From NCBI GenBank assembly GCA_945877815.1, contig CAMDWJ010000003.1, forward strand, positions 1 through 64,000: a stretch of 64,000 nucleotides of DNA, read 5' to 3'. Shown here in pieces: positions 18,702 to 27,886 of the stretch. Source of the stretch: Caenispirillum bisanense (GTDB lineage: Bacteria > Pseudomonadota > Alphaproteobacteria > Rhodospirillales > UBA2165). Below the pieces are notes generated by a model. It made no database searches. It had not been told where the DNA came from and saw only the letters and a list, made by a program, of their open reading frames with translations. A program made the position numbers and the translations under genes. How positions within the stretch are numbered: position 1 is the first letter of the stretch; the number at the start of each line of letters is the position of its first letter.

Positions 18702-18731
18702 AACAGGCGCCGAGTTTCCCCGGCGCCTGTT
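18702..18731. terminator. bidirectional intrinsic terminator between M48 gene and carD
   Basis: A perfect 11-bp stem, AACAGGCGCCG with CGGCGCCTGTT, closes an 8-base loop. It lies between two convergent genes, 24 bases after the protease stop and 27 bases after the carD stop on the other strand. Confidence 0.8.
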
Positions 18732-18758
18732 CCAATTCGATGATAAACGAAAAAATGG

Positions 18759-19295
18759 TCAGGCCGCTTTCAAGGCCTGTTCCAACTTTTCCGTCGCTTT
18801 CGCCTTGTCGATGCCATCGACTGCGGCGAATTCGCCCGCCAACCGTTCCAACGCCGCTTCGTAAATCTGCCGCTCGCTGAAGGATTGATCCGGTTGTCCG
18901 ACATTACGATGCAAGTCGCGCACGACCTCGGCGATCGAAATCGGATCGCCCGAATTGATCTTAGCCTCGTATTCCTGCGCTCGACGGCTCCACATCGTCC
19001 GCTTCACGCGCGCACGACCTTTCAGCGTCGTGATCGCATCGTCCATGATTTTACGCGAACTGACCTTGCGCAGGCCGGACGTCGCCATCTTAGCCACGGG
19101 GACGCGCAACGTCATGCGGTCGTTATCGAAGGTCACAACGACCAGTTCGAGCGAAAGACCGGCGACCATTTGTTTCTCGATGCCTTTAACAAGCCCGACT
19201 CCATGAGTCGGATACACAACGTAATCGCCGCTCTTGAATAACATTCCATCGTCCTTTTTCTTCTTTTTCGGGGCTGTCGTATTCGTCGTGGTCAT
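18759..19295 (-). CDS. carD: CarD/CdnL-family RNA polymerase-binding regulator
   Basis: A 178-residue regulator that stabilises open promoter complexes at rRNA and housekeeping promoters. After a Lys-rich tail, the RNA polymerase-interacting Tudor-like domain reads FKSGDYVVYPTHGVGLV and VVVTFDNDRMTLRVPVAK; the helical DNA-binding half contains RAQEYEAKINSGDPISIAEVV-type wording (split here as AQEYEAKINSGD and AEVVRDLHRN). The length is typical for alphaproteobacteria. The gene order fdxA-carD is widely conserved in the class. About 270 bases without a gene lie upstream. Confidence 0.93.
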   Translation of the reverse strand: MTTTNTTAPKKKKKDDGMLFKSGDYVVYPTHGVGLVKGIEKQMVAGLSLELVVVTFDNDRMTLRVPVAKMATSGLRKVSSRKIMDDAITTLKGRARVKRTMWSRRAQEYEAKINSGDPISIAEVVRDLHRNVGQPDQSFSERQIYEAALERLAGEFAAVDGIDKAKATEKLEQALKAA

Positions 19296-19563
19296 CGTCT
19301 GCTTCCACTCCAGTAAGATTCTGGGCCCGAATTCGTGCGTATTGTCGGGCGGTTATAATCGCCATGGACCGCGTTCATCTGCGAGATAGTGCCTGTTGGG
19401 TATAGAACGGCGCGCGCTTTAACGGCGCGACCGCCCCTGTCGCGGGATATCGTTAATATATCACACGAAACGGCAAAATGACAGGCATTCGCCGCTTGCA
19501 CGAGCAAGCGGCGCTAAGCCATTGATTTTAAGAAATTTTAGTAAAAACGGATGGAGTAAAGGC
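19296..19563. other. intergenic region between fdxA and carD
   Basis: This stretch presumably carries the carD promoter on the minus strand. Apart from the hairpin at 19491-19512 it shows AT-rich patches (near 19450-19465 and 19520-19550) but no unambiguous promoter boxes. The one 71-codon frame here overlaps the carD start and has no family resemblance. Confidence 0.4.
19491..19512 (-). terminator. hairpin downstream of fdxA
   Basis: GCCGCTTGC and GCAAGCGGC form a perfect 9-bp stem with a 4-base loop about 50 bases after the fdxA stop. The T-rich stretch after it on the minus strand is distant, so it may act as a weak terminator or an mRNA 3' stabiliser. Confidence 0.5.
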
Positions 19564-19893
19564 TTAGCTGCCGGGTGTCTCGCTCAGCATCGCCTTTTTA
19601 CCCGGTTTGCCTTTCCAATCGTCGGCATCGGGGGGAGTATCCTTTTTGGCCGTGATATTCGGCCAGCTTTTGGCGAGTTTGGCATTGATCGAAAGCCATT
19701 CCTCAAGACCGTCTTCGGTATCGGGCATGATCGCTTCGGCCGGGCATTCGGGCTCGCACACGCCGCAATCAATGCATTCGTCCGGATTGATCACGAGCAT
19801 ATTTTCACCCTCGTAGAAGCAATCGACGGGGCAAACCTCGACGCAATCCTGATATTTGCACTTGATGCATTGCTCGGTGACGACGTAGGTCAT
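19564..19893 (-). CDS. fdxA: 7Fe ferredoxin FdxA ([3Fe-4S][4Fe-4S])
   Basis: A 109-residue electron carrier. The first cluster region reads [18 protein letters not shown] and the second [16 protein letters not shown], the pattern of seven-iron ferredoxins with a C-terminal extension (about residues 60-109). The short start [10 protein letters not shown] is the family's usual beginning. It is upstream of carD on the same strand and belongs to the conserved alphaproteobacterial block S4 protein-fdxA-carD, here interrupted by a TerB-like gene and a broken transporter gene. Confidence 0.93.
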   Translation of the reverse strand: MTYVVTEQCIKCKYQDCVEVCPVDCFYEGENMLVINPDECIDCGVCEPECPAEAIMPDTEDGLEEWLSINAKLAKSWPNITAKKDTPPDADDWKGKPGKKAMLSETPGS

Positions 19894-19974
19894 TTCTTAC
19901 TCCGATTCTCCCAAAAAGCCCCCCAGCGGAAGCGGCGTCCTTCATACACTGTCGAAATTTCATTGCCAAGTGTG

Positions 19975-20424
19975 CTAGGCGAGCCTCGCCATCACGCGCT
20001 GCTTGGCCAGTCCCCGGTCCCGATCCGAAACGAACAAAAGGCCGCCGACGCGCCGAATCAGGTTCGATTCGAAATGATCGACCTGCCTGTCGGCAATCGC
20101 GACCTCCCAAAGCATCTCGATCATAAGTATGCGTTCGGCCGCGTCGTACCGGTCCTTGATCACGCGCGTAAAACCGTAGAGCTGACCGGTTTCGTTTATC
20201 GCCTCGACCGCCTCGGCGATCAAAGTATCGACCTCGTCCGGCGACATTGCGAAACGCTCGGTTAGAAGCCGCGCGATCGCGGCATGTTCCACCGCGTCGA
20301 AGATCCCGTCCATCGACGCGGCCTCGACCAGCAGCGCCGCAGCGGCCAAGCTCAGCTCGCCCTGTTTTGCGGACCCGCTGCCGCCCGGGGCGGCCGCGAA
20401 CAATTCCTTGATACGGTTGATCAT
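19975..20424 (-). CDS. TerB-family (tellurite-resistance-type) protein
   Basis: A 149-residue all-helical protein of the TerB-like group. ELSLAAAALLVEAASMDGIFDAVE and ALLVEA are the first conserved acidic helix pair; the second repeat ends in EMLWEVAIADRQVDHFESNL, including the metal-binding-like Asp/Glu. Proteins of this family are common in alphaproteobacteria without any tellurite operon, and none is present here, so a role in tellurite resistance is not implied. It lies 80 bases upstream of fdxA. Confidence 0.82.
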   Translation of the reverse strand: MINRIKELFAAAPGGSGSAKQGELSLAAAALLVEAASMDGIFDAVEHAAIARLLTERFAMSPDEVDTLIAEAVEAINETGQLYGFTRVIKDRYDAAERILMIEMLWEVAIADRQVDHFESNLIRRVGGLLFVSDRDRGLAKQRVMARLA

Positions 20425-20476
20425 CCGCTTGAGTTAGACGCGAAACGCCGACGGATCAACTCCCCAGGCTTGGGTC

Positions 20477-22039
20477 CTATTTCTTCCACGCGAAATCGCG
20501 GGCCGACATCGTGGCGTCGTTCCAGATCGGCGGCTGGATTTCGATGTCCTTGGCGACCACCCAGGTCGAGGGCCAGGTTGCGATCGGCAACAGATAGGAC
20601 TTTTCGTAAATCCGATCGTGGATCTTCGAATAGAGTTCCTTACGCTTCGCCAGATCGTGCGTCCCGATCGCCGCCGCCATCCATGTCTGGATATCGTCAT
20701 CGACCGCGAAGTCTCGCGACGCGGCGCCAAATTGCTGCAGCATTACATTGGATGTGTCGGGCATGCTGCCGACCGGCGAATCGGTCGCGATCGACTGGAT
20801 CTTCCCTTCCTCGCGATAGTCGCGATAGGCGGTCAAGGTCATATGCTTGATATTGGCGCGGATGCCGATGGCACGCAGCTGGCCGGTGATCGCGATTCCC
20901 GCCGGACGCGAGAGGCCGCGCGTCACAAGCTCCAGATCGAAGCCGTTGGCGTAGCCGGCATCGGCCATCAGTTTTTTGGCTGCTACCGGATCGTAAGCGG
21001 GCGGCCGCTTGTTTTAGCCGCAGGCCAGCATCGCATCGAAGCACAACGCGTCGATCTCACGCGATTCGCCCGGAACGAAATTCTCGGCAATGCCTTTGCG
21101 GTCGATGGCCATGAAGATCGCCTTGCGCACCCGTTCGTCTTGCAGTTCAGGTCGGCCGCTGCGGTTGCGCGTGTCGAGGCCCAGCCAAAGTAAGGAGAAT
21201 TGTTCTTTGGAAACGATCTTCAGGCTTGGCTGTTTCGCATAGTTCGCCATTTCGTCTTCGGTCTGCGGCTGGATGGCATCGACCGAGCCGGCAAGAATAT
21301 GCGCGGCCTGGGTTTGCGCATCCGGGATCGACATTCCGATCATGCGTTTGAACTTCACCTGTTCGTGGTGCTTGTTCTCCGTGAAGGGCACGACCGTGAC
21401 GTTCTGATCGAGTTTCTCGGGCTTGATGGGACCGGTGCCGATCGGACGCAAACCATATTCCGATTTGTCTTCGAGCTTCTCATGAACGCGCGAATCCTGA
21501 ATGAACAGGTTATAGGCCAGAACCATCATATCGACCGCGGTCGGTTCCTTGGCGCGGATACGCACGGTCATGGGGCCGGTCTTCTCGATGCCTTCGGCCC
21601 AACTGAAACGGGTGGCAAACGGAATACGCAGCTTGGGATCGATGCGCCAATTGAAGATATAAACCACATCGTCAGCGGTGACGACATTACCGTTGTGAAA
21701 TTTGACGCCCTCCTGCAATTCGAATTCGAGCGTGCGATCGTCGATCCGCTTCCAGGATTTGGCGAGCGCAGGTAAAAACTTTGCTTCGCTCTCGTCGTAG
21801 CGGATGAGCGGCTCTTCCATCAGGCGGAAGAACATACCCGCCTCGGGATCGGGCTGATAATAGGCGGACAAGCGCTTGATCGGAAAATTTATGGCGATGC
21901 GGACGGCGTCGGCCGACTTCTGCGCCAGCGCATCCTCTGCGATGGGCAATGCCATCAGACAGGTAATGGACGTCCCGATGAGAAGTTTGGTTTTCATTTT
22001 TGTCCTCCCCGGCCGATTGAGAGGAATGTTATCGCGCAA
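20477..22039 (-). pseudogene. ABC transporter substrate-binding protein (family 5) interrupted by an in-frame TAA
   Basis: One continuous reading frame of 520 codons encodes a family 5 periplasmic binding protein, with a signal peptide, FLPALAKSWKRIDD, EGVKFHNGNVV and, after the break, KKLMADAGYANGFDL. A TAA at 21014-21016 stops it after MLACG, where the paralogue at 11438 reads VGCDY. Downstream codons continue in the same frame as NKRPPAYDPVAAKKL with full similarity, so a single base change from a Tyr or Gln codon explains it. As written, a 341-residue N-terminal part is made, lacking the C-terminal lobe. No transporter membrane genes are adjacent. A sequencing error is an alternative. Confidence 0.8.
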
Positions 22040-22055
22040 AACGATCCGGCGACAA

Positions 22056-22469
22056 CTAATCTCGGTCCATCAAGCGGTCAATGGCGCGGCGTTCGGATTT
22101 GGTCGGACGGCCAGCACCTGCTTCGCGCCCTTCATGCACAGCTGCGGCATCGGCGCCGGCGGTTTCGCGCGGCGGGCGCGGTGCCAAGTCTTCATATAGC
22201 TCCTGAGCCACTGGCGCCGGGCCGCGGCGTTCGCCGAGTGCAAGAATGCCGATAACGCGCACTTCGGTGCCTATCGCAAAAGTCAGCACGTCGCCGATCC
22301 GGGCAGCATAGTGTGCCTTTCCGGTCGGTTCGCCGTTTACCCGCAACCGGCCCGACAAACAAAACCGGGTCGCGATAGATCGGGTTTTGAAAAACCTCGC
22401 ATGCCACAGCCATTTGTCGAGGCGCAAGCGCCCGTTCGGCTCAGTGGATGTCTTGGTTTCGGGACTCAA
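22056..22469 (-). CDS. S4-domain RNA-binding protein (Hsp15/HslR-like)
   Basis: A 137-residue protein whose S4 RNA-binding domain is RLDKWLWHARFFKTRSIAT followed by GRLRVNG and GDVLTFAIG. The family includes Hsp15, which rescues stalled 50S-nascent chain complexes; alphaproteobacterial members carry a charged C-terminal tail such as that seen here (GAGRPTKSERRAIDRL). It overlaps the helicase stop by ATGA, so they are co-translated, linking an RNA-binding and an RNA-unwinding protein. Confidence 0.88.
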   Translation of the reverse strand: MSPETKTSTEPNGRLRLDKWLWHARFFKTRSIATRFCLSGRLRVNGEPTGKAHYAARIGDVLTFAIGTEVRVIGILALGERRGPAPVAQELYEDLAPRPPRETAGADAAAVHEGREAGAGRPTKSERRAIDRLMDRD

Positions 22470-24958
22470 GGCAGCACCAGATCCTTGAGCTTGGAGAATG
22501 GCGAATGGATTGCCGCTCGTGCGGCTAGGCGTGGGCCGCGCGCCCGCGACGACTTAGCCGATTGCAGACGGAAACACGCCACCGACCCCCTCGCCGGCGC
22601 GGCACGATAGCCGAGAACGATCAGTACCTTTTGCAGATCGGCGGCCGAGCATCCCAGCAAATTGGCCAGCGTCGCGTCGGCGGCGAAGATGCCGTCCTGG
22701 GCGCGTGCACGACAGTCGACAGACAAACGTTCGACGATATCGAGCCGCACCGCGCGCGCGCCCAGAACACGGAATCCGGCGGCGCGCAAAAAGCCGCCCG
22801 GAACATCGTCGGCCAGCAAAACCGACGTCCGGCCAGCCGGTGGGAGATCGGGAATCTTATGCAAATTGTGATGCGCTGCCCACAAAAGCGCCGCCAAGCG
22901 CGAGGCCTTCGGGCGCACGAGATCGGGCATATAAACATCGTGTTTGCCGACCCAGATGCCGAGCCGGCGCAGCGACGAAAAATCGGTTTTTTGCAGTCGC
23001 GCGATGAGCTGCATCACTGACGAGGTCGGTATGCTGCCCAACCCCTCCGTCACCTGATAGACCAGCCCGCGCACGTGTCCCGAAAGATCCGCCGCCGCTG
23101 CACGCACCAGCGGCGCCAGCACAGTCGCGATCTCTTGCGTTGCGAAAGACGAAAGTCGCGCCTCGACCTTGGCGCGCGCGGCGCCTTCGAATAATTCTCC
23201 GCCGATCAGAGCGATCTGCGGCTTCAACGGTGTCGAACCGGCTAGCAGACGTGCGACCGGAACATCTTTCCAGCGCAACTCGGCATCGCCGCCCAAAGTC
23301 AGATCCGAATTTGGCGCCGCAATCAAATCCACCGCGCGGCGCGAAAGTTCGCTGCCGAGCGCGCGGAACGCCGCATTTGAAACCGCACGGCCCGCCAATT
23401 CGCCTTCCGCCGCATCGGCAACGAACTTGAATCCTTCGAGCCGCCCGACGTGATGTCCTTCGACGACAACCTCGCCTTCGGCATCGACTGCCGCAACCAA
23501 CCGGTCGCGATCCTGCAGCCGGCGCAACAGGCCGGTGGTCCGTACATCGACGAAGCGCTGGGTCAGCGCCTGGTGCAACGCATCCGACAAACGATCCTCG
23601 ACGGCGCGCGTGCGTCCCTGCCAGTGCATAGAATCCTCGATCCAGTCGGGGCGATGCGACACAAAGGTCCAGATACGGATATTGGCGATGCGCTGCAGCA
23701 AGGTATCGATCCCACCATCGAGGGTATCGAGGGACGCGATCTGAGCCGCCAGCCACTCTGTCGAAAGAGTTCCGCGGTCGCACAGCATCCCATAGATCTG
23801 GGCCAGCAGGCGCGCGTGGCGGTCGCCAGCGCCACGGCCGAAATCCGGAATCTGGCAAACCTGCCACAGAAGCTTGACCGAACCCGGCCACGTCGCGCGC
23901 GAAGCAACCTCGGGATCGCGCAACGCCTCGTTAAAGACGCGTTCGTCCGCCGCCGGCGCCGCGCGCCGCAGCCCCGCATAGTCGGGATCGCGCGCGAGGC
24001 TCGCCCGCAGCGCATCGACCGAACGGAAATCCAAAACAGGATTGCGCCAGTTGAAACTCGTCAGCGGCTCGAAATCGTGCGCCTCAATCCGCGCGATCAC
24101 ATCCGGGGTCATTTCAGGCGCTTCGCCGGTAACGCCGAAGGTGCCGTGGCTCATATGCCGGCCGGCACGACCGGCGATCTGGGCGAATTCATGCGGCCTG
24201 AGATCGCGATGGGCCGCGCCGTCGAATTTCGCAACGCTGGCAAAGGCCACGTGGTCGACATCCATATTGAGGCCCATGCCGATGGCGTCGGTCGCGACCA
24301 GATAATCCACCTCACCCGATTGGAACAAGGCGACCTGCGCATTGCGGGTGCGCGGCGACAAGGCGCCCATGACCAGCGCGGCCCCGCCGCGCTGGCGACG
24401 GATCAATTCGGCGATCGCATAGACATCTTGTGCCGTGAAGGCGACAACGGCGCAGCGCGGGGGCAGACGCTGGATCTTTTTAGGCCCAACATAGGTCAGC
24501 GTCGAAAATCGCGGTCGCGTGACGATCTCCGCGTGCGGGATCAGGCGCTTGAGCAGCGGGCGCACCGTATCGGCGCCCATGAACATGGTTTCCTCCAGCC
24601 CGCGGGCATGCAGCAGACGGTCGGTGAATACGTGCCCGCGGTCCGGATCGGCGGCAAGCTGGATTTCGTCGACAGCCAGGAACGCAACCTGCTTGTCGAT
24701 TGGCATCGATTCGACGGTGCAGAAAAAATATTTCGCAAAGGGCGGGACGATCTTTTCCTCGCCGGTGATCAGCGCCACCTGCCGCTCACCCTTGAGCCTG
24801 ACCGCGCGGTCGTAATTTTCGCGCGCCAACAGCCGCAACGGGAACCCCATGACCCCGCTGCCATGGGCAAGCATGCGTTCGAACGCGAGATAGGTTTTGC
24901 CGGTGTTGGTCGGCCCGAGGACCGCGATAACGCGAGGCCGCTGCGTGGCGATCTGCAT
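22466..24958 (-). CDS. SUV3-like superfamily 2 RNA helicase
   Basis: An 830-residue helicase resembling the mitochondrial degradosome helicase SUV3. Walker A is GPTNTGKTYLAFERM, motif II is DEIQLA, and motif VI lies in QIAGRAGRHMSHGTFG; the C-terminal half is the long alphaproteobacterial extension. The ATG at 24958 (MQIATQRPRVIAVLGPTN) is preferred to a TTG three codons earlier. It should unwind RNA or RNA/DNA duplexes in turnover. The S4-domain gene is coupled behind it. It is divergent from nothing immediately upstream: pcm is on the same strand, 57 bases before. Confidence 0.88.
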   Translation of the reverse strand: MQIATQRPRVIAVLGPTNTGKTYLAFERMLAHGSGVMGFPLRLLARENYDRAVRLKGERQVALITGEEKIVPPFAKYFFCTVESMPIDKQVAFLAVDEIQLAADPDRGHVFTDRLLHARGLEETMFMGADTVRPLLKRLIPHAEIVTRPRFSTLTYVGPKKIQRLPPRCAVVAFTAQDVYAIAELIRRQRGGAALVMGALSPRTRNAQVALFQSGEVDYLVATDAIGMGLNMDVDHVAFASVAKFDGAAHRDLRPHEFAQIAGRAGRHMSHGTFGVTGEAPEMTPDVIARIEAHDFEPLTSFNWRNPVLDFRSVDALRASLARDPDYAGLRRAAPAADERVFNEALRDPEVASRATWPGSVKLLWQVCQIPDFGRGAGDRHARLLAQIYGMLCDRGTLSTEWLAAQIASLDTLDGGIDTLLQRIANIRIWTFVSHRPDWIEDSMHWQGRTRAVEDRLSDALHQALTQRFVDVRTTGLLRRLQDRDRLVAAVDAEGEVVVEGHHVGRLEGFKFVADAAEGELAGRAVSNAAFRALGSELSRRAVDLIAAPNSDLTLGGDAELRWKDVPVARLLAGSTPLKPQIALIGGELFEGAARAKVEARLSSFATQEIATVLAPLVRAAAADLSGHVRGLVYQVTEGLGSIPTSSVMQLIARLQKTDFSSLRRLGIWVGKHDVYMPDLVRPKASRLAALLWAAHHNLHKIPDLPPAGRTSVLLADDVPGGFLRAAGFRVLGARAVRLDIVERLSVDCRARAQDGIFAADATLANLLGCSAADLQKVLIVLGYRAAPARGSVACFRLQSAKSSRARGPRLAARAAIHSPFSKLKDLVLP

Positions 24959-25015
24959 AACGCACAATTGGGTATTTCTCGTGGGTCGCGCAAGAGAGAA
25001 AGAGCGAAACCCAGT

Positions 25016-25695
25016 CTAACCGCCGCCGACCAATTGAACGAAAGCCACGGCCAGAACCGTATCGCGGTACACGCGCCCCGAATCGTCGCGCCGGACTAGG
25101 ACGAGATTCTGGGGGCCGTTGACCTTGCCGACCGGTAGGATCATCCGCCCGCCGGGCGCCAATTGCCGACCAGGGCATCGGGGATGGTCTCGGCCGCCGC
25201 AGTAACCATGATGGCGGGAAAGGGTGCGGCCGCCGGCCAGCCCGCGCGGCCATCGCCGACGCGAAAGCGGACATTTATATAGCCGAGACTGCTCAGAAGA
25301 GCCTCCGCCTGCGCCGCTAGCACGGAGACGAATTCGACCGTGTAGACGGTGCGCGCGATCCCGGCCAAGACGGCCGTCTGGTAGCCCGAGCCGGTGCCGA
25401 TTTCGAGAACCGAATCCTCGTCATCGAGATCGAGAAGCTCGGTCATCAAGGCCACGATATAGGGTTGCGAAATCGTCTGTCCGTGGCCGATGCCGAGCGG
25501 CCGATTGGCATAGGCCGAAGCCGCCAATTCCTTGGGCACGAAGGCGTGACGGGGAACCCGCGACAGGGCGTTCAGAATCCGGGGAGATGGATGTGCACGC
25601 CCGGTCCATTTCTCGGTGCGACGAAAACCCTCCTCGACTTCGTCCAACATGTGGGCGCGATCGGCAACGAAGGGGTCGAGCGGGCGGCGGTCCAT
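25016..25695 (-). pseudogene. pcm: protein-L-isoaspartate O-methyltransferase with a 1-base frameshift
   Basis: The protein would repair isoaspartyl residues. MDRRPLDPFVADRAHMLDEV, HAFVPKELAASAYANRPLGIGHGQTISQP (parts HAFVPKEL and GQTISQPYIVA) and the SAM motif VLEIGTGSGYQTAVLA are intact. After DALVG the written frame reads NWRPAGG and stops at 25141. If one C is restored near 25167 it continues as QLAPGGRMILPVGKVNG, NLVLVRRDDSGRVYRDTV and ends AFVQLVGGG at 25016, the normal family ending. The start at 25695 is preferred; the frame is open to 25731. As written the last beta strands are lost. A sequencing error is possible. Confidence 0.8.
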
Positions 25696-25741
25696 CGCGA
25701 CACTATAGGGGGCGAGCCCGGACCTCGCCATCTACGCCCCT

Positions 25742-25770
25742 CTTGCGAACAGTGAAACCGCGTTCCATAT
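25742..25770 (+). promoter_or_regulatory. candidate sigma-32 (RpoH) promoter of htpG
   Basis: CTTG at 25742-25745 and CCATAT at 25765-25770 are separated by 19 bases, which fits the heat-shock pattern CTTG-N-CCATNT. They lie 42 bases before the htpG ATG. HtpG is a typical RpoH target. Confidence 0.5.
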
Positions 25771-25811
25771 GAGGCCCGGATCGACCTTTAAAGAAAGCAC
25801 GAGGGGGCACC

Positions 25812-27683
25812 ATGGCGGGCGAAGAGATCAAGTTTGAGGCCGAAGTCGGCAAGATCCTCGAGATCGTCATCAATTCTCTGTATTCCAACAAGGAAATATT
25901 CCTGCGCGAATTGATCTCCAACGCTGCTGATGCCTGCGACAAGCTGCGTTATCTCGCACTGACCGTCCCGGAACTGGCCGAAGGTGGCGGTGACTTCAAG
26001 ATCGAGATCGGTTTTGACAAGAAGGCCCGCACCATCACCGTCGCCGATAACGGCATCGGCATGAACCGCGAGGAATTGATCCGGAACCTCGGCACGATCG
26101 CGCGATCGGGCACGACGGAATTCCTCGAAGGCTTGTCCGGCGATGCGCGCAAGGACGCTAACCTAATCGGCCAGTTCGGCGTCGGCTTCTATGCCTGCTT
26201 CAGCGTCGCCGATCATGTCGACGTAGTCAGTCGCAAAGCCGGCGACGAGATCGCGTGGCATTGGTCATCGACCGGCGCAGGCGCATTCACGATCGAAGAG
26301 GTCACGCGCGAGGCTCAGGGAACTTCGATCACCGTTCATCTGGCAAAAGATCAATCCGAATATCTCGAAGAGGCGCGTATCCGCCACATCGTCCAGCAAT
26401 ATTCCGATCACATTTCCCTGCCAATCGTGCTCAAGACAAAAGACGGCGAGACCCAACTCAACAAGGGCTCCGCGCTGTGGACCCGCGCCCCCAAGGACAT
26501 CACCGAGGATCAGTACCGGGAATTCTATCATCACGTCGGTCATGCCTTCGACAAACCCTGGCTCACGCTGCACAACAAGGCCGAAGGCAAGGTCGAATAT
26601 ACCAACCTTCTGTTCATTCCCTCGTCGCGCCCGTTCAACCTGATGAACCCGGACCGCAAGCATGGGGTGAAACTTTACGTCAAACGCGTTTTCATTACCG
26701 ACGATTGCGAAGGTCTGATGCCGCGTTGGTTGCGCTTCGTGCATGGCGTTGTCGATTCACAGGATCTTCCGCTCAACGTGAGCCGCGAAGTTCTGCAACA
26801 TAACGTCGTCGTCGACCGCATCAAGAATGCGCTGGTGAAACGCATTTTCACCGAACTAAAGAAAAAGGCCGAAAAAGCGCCCGAGGAATTTACGACCTTC
26901 TGGGAAAATTTCGGCGCTGTGATGAAAGAAGGCCTCTACGAAGGCCAGGAACACCGCGACGATATTCTGGCAATCGCCCGTTTCCGCACCACGGCCGGCG
27001 ATGAAACCGCAACCCTTGTCGACTACATCGGGCGGATGAAGGAAGGACAAGACGAAATCTTCTTCATCACCGGCGAGGATATGAATGCGGTGAAGGCCAG
27101 TCCGCAGCTTGAAGGATTCCGCGCCTGCGGGATCGAGGTTCTGCTGCTCACAGATCCCATCGACGAATTTTGGATTCCCATGGTGGGGAAATATCAAGAC
27201 AAGCCGATGCGCTCGGTGACGGCCGGTGGATTCGATTTGTCGAAGATCAAGGCAGCGGAAAAGAGCGACGATCAGATCCCGGAAAAAGCAGGCGACGAAA
27301 TCGTCGCTAAATTAATTCTCGCTTTCAAGGAGGCGCTGGGCGAAGCGGTACGCGACGTGCGCTCAACCGATCGCCTGACCGAGAGCGCCGTCTGCCTGGT
27401 GGCCGGCGAGGGCGATATGGATTTGCACCTTGAACGGATGCTGCGCCGCCAAGGCCACATGACGGTCCCCACGGCAACCCGTATCTTAGAAATCAATCCC
27501 GCCCATCCCCTGATCAAGGCCCTGGCCGGCATGGCGGACGATCTCGTAAAAAAACCGGCGATCGCGGATGCGGCCCACCTGCTGTTGGATCAAGCCCGTA
27601 TCGTCGAGGGGGAAACCCTGGCCGACCCGGTTGGATTTTCCGCCCGCCTAAATGCCGCCTTGACCCGGAGTCTCGCCGCTTGA
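25812..27683 (+). CDS. htpG: chaperone HtpG (Hsp90)
   Basis: The 623-residue ATP-dependent chaperone helps late folding of client proteins in the cytoplasm. The N-terminal GHKL ATPase shows ELISNAADACDKLRY, VADNGIGMNREEL and the lid segment GQFGVGFYACFSVAD. The middle domain has NLMNPDRKHGVKLYVKRVF-type wording and RGVVDSQDLPLNVSRE (as HGVVDSQDLPLNVSREVLQ), and a dimerisation domain follows. GAGGGGG-like purine run (acgaggggg) precedes the ATG. A heat-shock-type promoter is visible upstream. It is divergent from pcm. Confidence 0.96.
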   Translation: MAGEEIKFEAEVGKILEIVINSLYSNKEIFLRELISNAADACDKLRYLALTVPELAEGGGDFKIEIGFDKKARTITVADNGIGMNREELIRNLGTIARSGTTEFLEGLSGDARKDANLIGQFGVGFYACFSVADHVDVVSRKAGDEIAWHWSSTGAGAFTIEEVTREAQGTSITVHLAKDQSEYLEEARIRHIVQQYSDHISLPIVLKTKDGETQLNKGSALWTRAPKDITEDQYREFYHHVGHAFDKPWLTLHNKAEGKVEYTNLLFIPSSRPFNLMNPDRKHGVKLYVKRVFITDDCEGLMPRWLRFVHGVVDSQDLPLNVSREVLQHNVVVDRIKNALVKRIFTELKKKAEKAPEEFTTFWENFGAVMKEGLYEGQEHRDDILAIARFRTTAGDETATLVDYIGRMKEGQDEIFFITGEDMNAVKASPQLEGFRACGIEVLLLTDPIDEFWIPMVGKYQDKPMRSVTAGGFDLSKIKAAEKSDDQIPEKAGDEIVAKLILAFKEALGEAVRDVRSTDRLTESAVCLVAGEGDMDLHLERMLRRQGHMTVPTATRILEINPAHPLIKALAGMADDLVKKPAIADAAHLLLDQARIVEGETLADPVGFSARLNAALTRSLAA

Positions 27684-27886
27684 CGAGCATCACGCCTGTT
27701 AATTTCTCCAGAAACTAGAAATTCCGCGCCCGTTTCGCTCGCCCGTTATAGGCCGTGCACAAGCAACGTGTTAACGCTAGTATGCGGCCAACAAACGCCG
27801 GAATTCGGCTGATTATACGTTTGTAAGCTTTTGGGGGAGAGCTGTGTGCGGACGTAACACGCGCATCAGAACGACAAGTTGGGCAA
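27684..27886. other. intergenic region upstream of the RND operon
   Basis: About 200 bases between htpG and the adaptor gene. It is less GC-rich than its surroundings and should contain the RND operon promoter. No clear operator palindrome or adjacent regulator gene is seen. Confidence 0.35.

Noticed and set aside
19292-19507. 71-codon frame upstream of carD
   Set aside because: It overlaps the carD start, lacks a ribosome site and family similarity; it is better treated as the promoter region.
21014-21016. In-frame TAA read as recoded codon (selenocysteine, pyrrolysine or altered code)
   Set aside because: Selenocysteine uses TGA and pyrrolysine TAG; TAA is used as a real stop by other genes here, for example the Rieske and YCII genes.
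23450-25099. Open frame of 549 codons opposite the SUV3-like helicase
   Set aside because: The helicase motifs on the minus strand are unambiguous, and the antisense translation shows low-complexity charged composition.
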